A stretch of 64,000 nt of DNA. Source: Acanthochlamys bracteata. Taxonomy: Eukaryota > Streptophyta > Magnoliopsida > Pandanales > Velloziaceae. The stretch is from contig CM034130.1 of assembly GCA_019914995.1 (NCBI GenBank), positions 9,362,001 through 9,426,000 of the forward strand, read 5' to 3'. Shown piece by piece: positions 55,250 through 64,000 of the stretch. The notes beneath the pieces were generated by a model that saw only the letters and a program-made list of their open reading frames with translations, made no database searches and had not been told where the DNA came from. The position numbers were made by a program, and so were the translations under genes. Positions within the stretch are counted from its first letter, which is position 1; each line of letters opens with the position of its first letter.

Positions 55250-56056
55250 AACTGCATATCACGCCTGTGTAGTGCTCGCCGCCATCTTTAACGAAGAGCA
55301 TCTACCGGATTTTCAAACAGCGGAACGGTAACAAAGCTCGGAACCTGCAGCCAAGTGACATTTACCAACAGCTCGTTCCACAGCAAGCTACCCTGACACT
55401 TTCTCAAGTCCACCCCAAAGCCAGTTGCAGCTTGTCGCCATATGCTTCACGTCGAAGATGTTGTTTCCGAAGAACGTCAGCACAAGGAACAACAACTCCG
55501 TCAAGGAATTTGGCAATGGTCTTCCTTCAAAAGCGCCTTTATCAAATACGCGAAGTCGTAGGTGCATAAAGGCTAACTACGTACCCAATTAACGTAAACA
55601 TTGCAGAACAAATCCGAAGCAACCATCAAATGCGCGCGCGAGCCAGTGTGAATGAATCCCTTCCTATTTGTTTCAGCGAAAATCGCTCCCTTGAGAGGCC
55701 AGAAGTTGGGTTGAATTCAGAGCACCACTTTCTTCAAAGATACCAAAATTACAAAAGATTGAACTCCCAGACGTATCGCTCGCTACCTATAGAAGGAAGA
55801 CGACCGAGTTCATCTGAGAGCGTGAGTCCAACTTGGATCGGTTTCAGTGCATCAACATTGACTTTCAAGTAAGCGTAAAGATCTTCAGCAGAGAGAGTGG
55901 AGTAGTGACGGCGGTCGGGAGCGAAAATGGTGCCGGGAAACTCCGTGTCTAAAGCAACGATCGGGTGATCACGGAGAAGTCAACGGATGATTTCGAGTGC
56001 CTGTATCGCTGTTTCTGCTCCATCGCTGTTTCTGTCGTCGACGCCATAGCGCATCC
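55250..56056 (-). pseudogene. CAF1: CCR4-associated factor 1 (CAF1) deadenylase pseudogene
   Basis: CAF1 is a DEDD-family 3'-5' exonuclease that removes poly(A) tails. On the minus strand fragments of a CAF1 protein appear in order but in changing frames: an ATG start region near 56045; HPIVALDTEFPGTIF with the first catalytic Asp and Glu (about 55930-55970); HYSTLSAEDLYAYLKVNVDA followed by LKPIQVGLTLSDELG; YVWEFN (about 55770); HLMVASDLFCNVYVNW (about 55600-55640); YDFAYLIK with a catalytic Asp (about 55545-55562); NNIFDVKHMATSCNWLWGGL (about 55410-55470); and KCHLAAGSEL (about 55335-55365). An in-frame TGA lies at 55980-55982 just before DHPIVALD, and several frameshifts and stops follow. 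The first part is well preserved and the rest decayed. Plant CAF1 genes are often intronless, so a retrocopy and a decayed duplicate cannot be told apart here. Confidence 0.8.
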
Positions 56057-56596
56057 AATGCAAGCTTTTCGAAAAGCAAAGGAAAATGTTTAAAAAGTAA
56101 ATACATTAGAAACGGGTGTATCAGTGTATGTAAAGCGAAATAATAATACCGGGGCTTCGGGACTCGTCTGAGAGAAGTCAAAACCTACTGGCCTTTTATG
56201 CGGCCCATTAACAACTGATGATAAGTCATATTTGAAGCCTCAGGTGGGACCCATGTTGGTCTAGCTGGACAAATGTGGCGTGTAAATTTCGAGCTCACAA
56301 AAATGTGAAATACGTGTAAAATGAAAAAGGAATAAAAATTCTTGTTCCGAAACTTGTCCGAGATTTTTGAAAGAGCTCGAGTATCGAGATCTCCGAATAG
56401 AAGAAGAAGTAAGAGGTCGTTGAATCTCATTGAAGTAAATCAACGGTATAATCTTTGATGTGATTCATATTTTTCTAGTTAATTGCTTGGTTTGATACAG
56501 ATTTTCAGTTCTCGTCAGCTGATTCTTTTGTTGTTGTTGTTGTTGTTGTTGCTTTCTTTTTCTTTTTCCTGTGATGAAAGTGAATTGGGTAATGAA
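56057..56596. other. Promoter and 5' UTR of glutaminyl cyclotransferase
   Basis: Upstream region of the next gene. It includes a TTG microsatellite (about 56528-56551) directly before the coding start, inside the probable 5' UTR. Confidence 0.5.
56528..56551 (+). repeat. TTG trinucleotide microsatellite
   Basis: About eight TTG/GTT units in the probable 5' UTR of the cyclotransferase gene. A run of Leu codons through it makes a longer reading frame from 56483, but no ATG begins that extension. Confidence 0.8.
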
Positions 56597-59500
56597 ATGA
56601 GCTCCAGAGGTGTCGCAGATAGATTTCCGATTCCCCGTGACAAGTCTGTAAGTCCTTGTTTCAGAGATCAGCAAAAGACCTTAATTGACATCTCAGTAAA
56701 CTTTTTTTTTTGTGTGAAGAAGAAAAGGTACAAGCGGACGCGTGTTAGTGAACAGATTTCCAGTTCCACTCCGGGGATGCCTCGTCGTAGACGAGCTTCG
56801 CCTCTCCCCTTAGCTCTTGTCGTACTATCTTTGCTTATCGTCTTCTATTTTACTTGGAAATTCATGTTCTCTGCCACCAAAAACAACCAACCTCCATCAC
56901 CACTGCATGCTACCCGTTTCTACACCTATGAGATTGTCAATGAGTTCCCACATGATCCGGCCGCCTTCACTCAGGTACCTCTAGCTAGGGTATTTCGTGA
57001 TCTCCGGTTAATTGTTTTAAGTTTGTAGTTACATTCACTTTTAATTTCTCAGATAAAACAGTTTGGTATGATGCATGTGGCTAGTTGCGAATCATCTCTC
57101 AGTTTGTGAGCTTGATTTCAGCTTTTCTTTGGATAGCCTCTTATGAATGGCTGAACATCTTTGCTGGTGTTGAATTGTGTTGGATAATGGATCATCTGAT
57201 TTCAAGTGATTGATGAGACTTGAGCTTGTACTTGAGTACTTCCATCTATTTGCTTATGCCATTGTGATAATCATGATCAATTAGCTGGAGTTGGTCACTG
57301 CTGCAGTAAATATAAGGTTCTTGAGTGTTACTAAAATGAAAGATGTTGTAGATAACAATCACTAATAATTAGATAGCACTCACTAAATAATCACAAACAC
57401 AGTGGTCAAAGATTGAGGGTACTGCATCCAAATCGACCTTCATTCATGTGCAGAACATTGAGACAGGTCCACTAAATTTCCACTTAGCTCACATCGACTC
57501 CGCCCCTTGAGAATAAGGATTCACAGCACTCTCCTATCAAGTCATGACCATTATACAACAGTCAATCTTCATCCTGGTTGCTTGATTTGGTCATTGTGTG
57601 TGGCAGATACATGACAACATGTGATTGGTTTCACACAGTATAAACACATAGTTCGGACAATTTTACATGATTCTAAATTCACCGCCATTGTAGTTTGCAC
57701 AATTCCAGATAATCGTCTAAAGCTTGATTGCCACACATGTAACAAGAAAATTTCACCATAGTCAGAAGAAGTGGTATCTTTTTTCTTTGTGAAGTACCTT
57801 TTGCACTCATTTCCGATCTTTCAAGGGTTGCTTCAGATGCCTTTAGATTACTAACAGATTTGCTTTTAGCTGGACTTGTAATGTGGCACTGAAGGGCAAC
57901 TTTTTCAGGTCATGAATACATCTTCTCTGGTTTCAGGGGCTCTTATATGCTGGAAATGATACATTATTTGAGTCAACTGGTCTTTATCACAGGGTTAGCT
58001 GTATAAATTTGGTGAAATGCAGTTATCACCTCATATTCTGTAGCTTCTGTTTTTCTCACTGAATTCTGTTTCCTGAAACAGTCATCAGTTAGGCAGGTTC
58101 ATCTTCAATCTGGGAAGGTATGTTTCCTATAGGAGATTCATATGGCTCTATTTTTTTGTGTTGTTTATATTAGTTTTGCTTTATTATTATCTGGCCAGAT
58201 GTGTTTATTAATGATATTTTTCATTTGATATTTAAGTTATGAGGCAATCCGAAAGTTGCTGGTGTTACTTTGAATATGAAGCTGTTTGATATCTTGAGTT
58301 TTTGAAAGAAAATATAAGAAATACAAATTCATGCAGTTGCATGGTCACGAATAGGAAGTATCCTGATAGTAGTAGAGTAGTTTGAGATACTCCTTTATAA
58401 TCTATTACATCTGGTACTTATGATGCTTTAAAGTTTTCGCAATTTCCTTTTAAAGATAAATTATGAATAAGGAGTTTGCTAGTTGATTGCAGATTATGGC
58501 TCGGAGCCATCTTATTATATTTGTATGCGTCATTAGCTACAGTCCGCTAATTGATTAGCTTTTCACTCATTGCAAGGAGAGCTAATTTACTCTCTTTATG
58601 AATCTCAGGTTGAAGCTATCTATCATATGGACGGATCTTTATTTGGTGAAGGTCTAACACTTCTAGGTGACAGGTATTCAGATTAGCAGCTATATATCTA
58701 TTTTCGAGCATAGTAGTAGGGATATTGGTATATACCTTCTGTATGATGAGTGATGATATCTTTGCATGGTTGATAGGCAGTTGACATTGTCGATGCAGTT
58801 ATTGAGAAAGTTTATCTATACCTAATATTCTTGGGTGTTTTTGGTTTAGGTTGTTCCAAGTGGTTTGGCTGAAGAGAATAGGTTTCATATATGATAGATA
58901 TAACTTCACCAAGGTTTGTGTTTCCTTCTTTCGATTATGTAATGCACTTTTTGAAAGTTAGGCACTTTTGGTGGTCTTGTGTACATATCACATGATTGAT
59001 TCAGCTTTTTATATTCATTGTTGCATACGTGTTTAGTCATTATATTTAGGTCTAGCTTGCCGCTTAATGATTTTTTATTTTTATTTGATTAAGAATCAAG
59101 ATGCTTTCATGTCAAAGTTTTAAAATAGAGAAATTCCTTACTGTTAGCTGATAGCTTTATTAGTCGATAGAACAGTTCATGTTGCCTGATGAAATACCTT
59201 TCATGAACCTCATTTCTCATAACGGAAATGGCTAACTTGCTTTCAGCAGTGGATACGGGTTATTTCCTTTGTGTATGTGGCATCATTGTCCTAAGGTGCA
59301 TATTGCTAGAGTAGAATTGCAATTAGAGGTTATGCAGATAAATTTGGTTCTCTTTTTTTTTATATTTTTTTTATTGCTTTTCCCCTAGACTCTCAACTAC
59401 ACCACCCCTAATCTTCACTCCTTAGCCATCTCTGGTTCCTATTTTTAGTTTTTCCCGATATCACACTGGCTTTTGCTACAGTCTGTCGCTTTGGCGCCTA

Positions 59501-61234
59501 CATAGTCTCAGGTACATGCTACTCCCTACTCATGCTTCATGCACAGTCTGATTTCAAGAGAAATATTTACTCATATTCTGCAGAGTTTTGGACTCTTACA
59601 ACAAAAACTTGGAAGCTGTACAGAAGATATTTTTCAGTAATGATTCACAATACAGTTGACTTTTGAAATTCCTGTACGGCTGTACTAGTTCCAAGTCTTA
59701 GGAAACTATAAACTACATTAATATTTGATTACATAAAGAATCTTAGATGGAATTTCGAGTTGTTAATATCAATGCATGTGTCTTGGAGTATAGGCTTCTC
59801 AATACGCTCTGCATACTTACTATATCATTGCACATGTCTGAGTTTCTAATTCCAGTTGGTTGCTAGTATTTTCATATTCTATGGTTAAGAAATATAGTTG
59901 TTTGATAAGGAAGCTTAAAGAAACAGGATATATAGGAAACATGCATAGGTATGTCATCTTCATAATTATGTTGCTACTAGAAATGGAAATACTAAAATTT
60001 CGTATGAATGTGGTTTCTTCAGCGACAAAAATTTACTCATGCCATGCAAGATGGATGGGGGCTGACAACTGATGGGAATGTGGTATTTGGCAGTGATGGA
60101 ACCTCAGCTCTCTACCACCTTGATCCCCAAACCTGGAAAGGTATCGAAGTTCAGCTTAGTTCCCCCTAATAGGAAAGTGATCTTCTCATTGGATATTATT
60201 TGTGCAGTTGTAAGAAAAGTTGTTGTCAAGGACAATGGCCGTGATGTCCCCTACCTTAATGAGTTAGAGTATGTAAATGGTGAAGTATGGGCTAATGTAT
60301 GGCAGGTATAGCATTTTTTCCTGTCATGACATTCCTGCTGACATCATACGGTCTCAGTTTCTTTCTTGAAGGATTTGTACAAGCATACCATTTATCTTCA
60401 CAACCGTGAGCCTTTTCGCAGACTGATTGCATCGCTCGTATTTCATATAATGATGGCAAGGTGCTTGGTTGGATTCTTCTACATGACCTCAGGTGTTGCT
60501 TATATTACTTATTTAAATATAAGAACCGCTTTCTTTTTAGCATATGTTAGTTAAATGTTTATGTAAGTCAAATTATTGATTTTGTCTTTATTTTCCCGTT
60601 ATCAGGCGAGGGTTGCAAAAATCTCGATATACAGTAAGTCAGGTCATATGCATCTTGTAGACTTCTACAAAGGGAAACAGTTTTAAATCCATACTGTTTC
60701 TTTTTTCCTGTCATTGGTTGTGATTCATTTTTATTATTTTTTGGTCTAAATTCAGCCATCTATCTTTATCATATGCTATTCTTACAAAAACTGATGTTGT
60801 AAGCTAATCAAAATGCACAATAGGTAATAATTAAGCAAGCAACTTACTGATATAATCGCTACCTGATAGCAATAGTTAATTACCTGCTCTCTTTTGCGCT
60901 TAAGCTGGTCACAAACTTAATGGGCAACTTATCACATTTCCAAGATTAAGGGCTTCTCTTGTATGACCTTATAGGGCATTGATGTGTTGAACGGTATAGC
61001 ATGGGATCAAGAGAAAGGGCGCCTTTTTGGTAACAATGTCTCTTTTGACTTTTAATGTGAACAAGGAGCATAAAGTGTTGTTATGTGGACCAATTATGAC
61101 AGAAGTCTTCCTGTTCTTTGCATGCAGTAACTGGAAAGTTATGGCCAAAAGTTTATGAGATCAAACTGCAACCTTTATCTAAACCTCCAGAAGAGGACAT
61201 TGATGGCCTCTGCTCTACGCCTGTGTGGAGATGA
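56597..61234 (+). CDS. Glutaminyl-peptide cyclotransferase, plant type
   Basis: Converts N-terminal glutamine of proteins to pyroglutamate in the secretory system. Exons: 56597-56647, 56720-56974, 57937-57993, 58082-58117, 58609-58673, 58850-58913, 60023-60140, 60208-60305, 60422-60492, 60606-60633, 60975-61029, 61128-61234; 1005 nt, 334 residues. A basic cytosolic head (PRRRR) precedes a membrane helix (about residues 48-68, LVVLSLLIVFYFTW), giving type II topology. The lumenal part is the plant/bacterial beta-propeller cyclotransferase: GLLYAGNDTLFESTGLYHRS, HMDGSLFGEGLTLLGD, DGWGLTTDG, FGSDGTSALYHLDP, LNELEYVNGEVWANVWQ, GIDVLNGIAWD and TGKLWPKVYE. The family is unrelated in fold to the animal zinc enzyme. 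The 72-nt intron 56648-56719 is in frame without a stop, so it may be retained. The start at 56597 is the first ATG in frame. Confidence 0.93.
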
Positions 61235-62604
61235 AGCTTCTCCGACAGAATCAGCATGTTTTATTAGCCTCCATTCATCTTCAATTTTGATTTATGTGAA
61301 GATTGTAGTACTTTGTATAGGAAACATCAAACACAATATGAAATTAACCATGTAAACTCAGCAAGCATTCTGAATAAAAATGCATATAAAGATTATTTCT
61401 TACTTACCAAAATACTGGTTGAAGTTGTCAATGTTATGTACAGATTGAAGTCGTATGCAGTAAGTATGAATTAGCAAGAATGCAATCTTTGGTGATTTGT
61501 TTATGTTGTTCTGACATATTGAAATTAAATGACAAAGGGAAGAATGCAATTTCCAGTTCCATAAACCTTTACCGAGTTTAATGTTGTTTCTCAATTTTTA
61601 ATTTTTGATTTTTATTTTGGGAAAGTACTGTTGTTACTCCAATTAATATGAACAACTTTTTTTGTCAAAAAAGCTAGTATTCAATACAAAACTTGCAGAA
61701 CAGATAAACAAAGCAATAACATTGCTGTTTATACAAATTCATGCAACTCGGGTCACCGAACTGAAAGTTTTCAAACTAATGAGAAAGAAAATATCGATCA
61801 AATTGCAGAAATATTAATAGAATGTACATTCAGAATGACATTTCCAACTTTGCAATACAGTAACTATTTGCAAGTGCTATCATGCATACATCTGACACAA
61901 ACTTTACTTAACAAGAGATTACCTTATCATTGGTGAGACTTTCAGCAGTAAGACCTTCACTGTGAGAATTCAAGTTGTAAAAGTTTATCTTCCTGAGTTC
62001 AGGTACTTGCAAGACCATGTAGATGCATGAAAGGGTATCAAACAAAGCTCACAAGAATAGTTGGGAACATGATAAATCCATGAAGCATATATTGCAGTAC
62101 TTGAGAAATACAGAAAATCACTTTGAAAAGATGCTCGGCCATATTTGAAGGAACTTTTCTTTCTCAATTTTTCATTTCATTCTTCCTGATAAAGCTTCTA
62201 AAATATTCTATTAAATTTTTATCAAAATTTTAATAATACAAAAATATTTTATATTATAAAATTTTTTATTTATTATTTTTTACGTAAAAAAATAAAATTT
62301 ATTTTTTAAATATTTTTTTTTACGAAAAGTTTTTTTTAATAAACACTCCTAATCATCCCCGGGGTACCACCCTATTTCACCGAACAGAATATAGTCGTGG
62401 CATATGAGAAATTTTGTTTATCAACACACTCAAGAATAATTTTATCAAAAACATTCTGTTTATGAATAAAAACAACAGAATAACACTTTCGGCCTTTATA
62501 GCAAACAACAAACCCAGCAAAGTAGTACACATTTTGACCTCAAAACTGAATATCTTATCATATATCAAATCAAAACATTATATGCTCTGACTATATGTTA
62601 TCTA
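61235..62604. other. Tail-to-tail spacer between cyclotransferase and ABCF gene
   Basis: Convergent 3' ends. The 62170-62345 stretch is extremely AT-rich with poly-T and poly-A runs and may be a decayed MITE. No gene was seen; reading frames of about 60 codons here have no features. Confidence 0.5.
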
Positions 62605-64000
62605 TCATTCATCCACCTCAGCTTTTATTTCTCTCATAAGATCCTCCTTGTATTCTTCAAAGGAGCCTGGGAATTTCTTGACAGTTCCATCTTCTACAAC
62701 CCATATTTCACTCTTTTCTTCATCTTCACAGACACGGGATATTAACCTCGAGTCATGGCTCACAAGGACAACACCACCAGTAAATTCTTCCAAAGCTTCA
62801 GCTAATGCATCAATACTCTGCATATCCAAGTGGTTTGTCGGTTCATCCAGTAAGAGAATATGAGGCTTCGACATGGATATCGAGGTAAAGACAACTCGGG
62901 CCTTCTGTCCACCAGATAGCTTGGCAATGGGCTGGAGGTGGTTGTGGCTCGGCAACCCAAATTTGCCAAGCTTAGCGCGAACAGCTTCCTGCTTGCTAAA
63001 ACCCTCTTGGTCAGGGTGGAGACGAAGAAGATACTGGACAGGGTTCTCCTCCATAATCAAAAGATCCACAAAATGTTGGGAATACCTTCCTATGCGTAGT
63101 TTCTGGCTCCTGCGAGCCTCTCCCTCAGTTGGCTGCAGGTCTCCTGCAAGTAGGTTGAGGAGAGTTGACTTCCCTGCACCATTTGGTCCAACAATAGCAA
63201 CCCTTGTCCCCATATCAATTCCAACATCAACACCTGAGAGCTTAAAATCTTCCCTGCCAGGGTAGCTAAAGCTGACATCAATGAGCTGCAGAAGCGGTGG
63301 AGTGAGCTCAGTAGGTTCAGGGAAGTGGAATTGCACGCTATAATCCCTCCACTTCTTGGGCAGCTCAATAGGCTGCACATCATCATCATCCGCCTTGTTT
63401 TTGCCCTTGCTCTTTGCTGCTTCCTTGCTCGCATGGAACTTGGCACGGTCCTTGACCTTGTCCTGCTGTGCCTTGCTTCCAGTCCGCTTCGCAGCCTTCA
63501 CCTGCTTGTCATAAATTTCAAACTTTCTGTTGGCTTCCTTGCGCTTCTGCTCATACCCACTCTCAAAATCATCAAAATTTCCTTTATACGAGTGAAGCTT
63601 CTGATCATGTAGATGAATGATCTCATTGCATACTGTATTCAGAAAATCGCGATCATGAGAAACAACCACCAATGTCTTCTTCCATCGGCACAAGTACTCC
63701 TCAAGCCACAAAACCGCACGCAAGTCAAGGTGATTAGTCGGCTCATCGAGCAACAGCAATGTCGGCTGGATAAATAGTGCTCTGGCAAGTGATATACGCA
63801 TACGCCAACCCCCACTAAATGACTTGGTTGGCCTGCGCTGCATATCCTTTGTAAAACCAAGACCTGCAAGAATCTTGGAAGCTTGTGCCTCCGCTGCATC
63901 TGAACCTATCAACTGCAGCTTCTCATAAAGCTCCGCTAACCTCTCGCCACTATCATCATCCTCTTCATTGTCACCATTGCTTTTCTCATTAATTGCAGCA
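62605..64000 (-). CDS. ABCF4: ABCF4/GCN4-type soluble ABC ATPase, 5' partial
   Basis: ABCF proteins are soluble twin-ATPase proteins without membrane domains that act on ribosomes and translation control; plant GCN4 has been linked to immunity and stomatal responses. One uninterrupted reading frame runs from the right edge to TGA at 62605-62607, about 464 residues, and continues beyond the window. From its 5' side it shows an acidic stretch (NEEDDDSGERLAELYEKLQ), the second half of ATPase domain 1 with signature FSGGWRMRISLARAL and Walker B LLLLDEPTNHLD, and the charged linker YEQKRKEANRKFEIY. ATPase domain 2 is complete: Walker A GPNGAGKST, signature LSGGQKARVVF, Walker B ILLLDEPTNHLD, and the switch His in LVSHD. 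The Lys-rich linker (SKGKNKADDDD) is typical of ABCF4 rather than ABCF1 or ABCF3. The antisense frame 62873-63265 is a shadow. Confidence 0.93.
   Translation of the reverse strand, partial: AAINEKSNGDNEEDDDSGERLAELYEKLQLIGSDAAEAQASKILAGLGFTKDMQRRPTKSFSGGWRMRISLARALFIQPTLLLLDEPTNHLDLRAVLWLEEYLCRWKKTLVVVSHDRDFLNTVCNEIIHLHDQKLHSYKGNFDDFESGYEQKRKEANRKFEIYDKQVKAAKRTGSKAQQDKVKDRAKFHASKEAAKSKGKNKADDDDVQPIELPKKWRDYSVQFHFPEPTELTPPLLQLIDVSFSYPGREDFKLSGVDVGIDMGTRVAIVGPNGAGKSTLLNLLAGDLQPTEGEARRSQKLRIGRYSQHFVDLLIMEENPVQYLLRLHPDQEGFSKQEAVRAKLGKFGLPSHNHLQPIAKLSGGQKARVVFTSISMSKPHILLLDEPTNHLDMQSIDALAEALEEFTGGVVLVSHDSRLISRVCEDEEKSEIWVVEDGTVKKFPGSFEEYKEDLMREIKAEVDE

Noticed and set aside
62873-63265. 130-codon plus-strand frame within the ABCF gene
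   Set aside because: It mirrors the conserved ATPase coding strand and has no ATG context, domain or codon pattern of its own.

Overview
The window is plant nuclear DNA, almost certainly from a eudicot. Genes are split by short AT-rich introns with GT-AG borders (a few GC-AG), and the proteins are plant families: plastid J-protein, LRR receptor kinase, cytosolic glutamine synthetase, CLE-like signalling peptide, plant ABCF4. The species cannot be fixed from the sequence alone. All gene models were assembled by eye by joining exons, checking reading phase at each junction and comparing with remembered family sequences.

Layout, left to right: a Nudix hydrolase lacking its first exon (ends 1586, +); a plastid-type class I DnaJ protein with a C-terminal membrane helix (2102-7666, +); a single-exon BAP31-like ER protein (8316-8735, +); a small secreted peptide gene with two nearly identical CLE-like exons (9458-10155, +); an RLK902/RKL1-type LRR receptor kinase (12586-15772, +); a broken cytosolic phosphoglucomutase (17045-24347, +); cytosolic glutamine synthetase (25076-27335, -); the PIKfyve-complex scaffold VAC14 (29572-39389, -); a TPR protein divergent from VAC14 (39918-48119, +); mitochondrial-type LpxC deacetylase (48746-52860, +); a decayed CAF1 deadenylase copy (about 55250-56056, -); glutaminyl-peptide cyclotransferase (56597-61234, +); and the 3' two thirds of an ABCF4/GCN4 protein (62605 to the right edge, -).

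The genes do not form an operon or pathway cluster; they are neighbours with separate jobs (protein folding, ER membrane, peptide signalling, nitrogen assimilation, endomembrane phosphoinositides, lipid A-like synthesis, N-terminal pyroglutamate formation, translation control). Four left-hand genes (DnaJ, BAP31-like, RLK, glutamine synthetase) recall an ancestral gene block that I remember from Arabidopsis chromosome 3.

The most notable item is the 117-residue CLE-like precursor at 9458-10155. A 70-bp unit is duplicated in consecutive exons with only three differences, predicting two almost identical peptides with unusual C-termini. Other points are the phosphoglucomutase pseudogene, a 12-nt microexon, two GC-AG introns, a 72-nt in-frame intron, a three-copy repeat element in a VAC14 intron that can fold on itself, a MITE-like element, and an orphan well-bordered exon upstream of glutamine synthetase.
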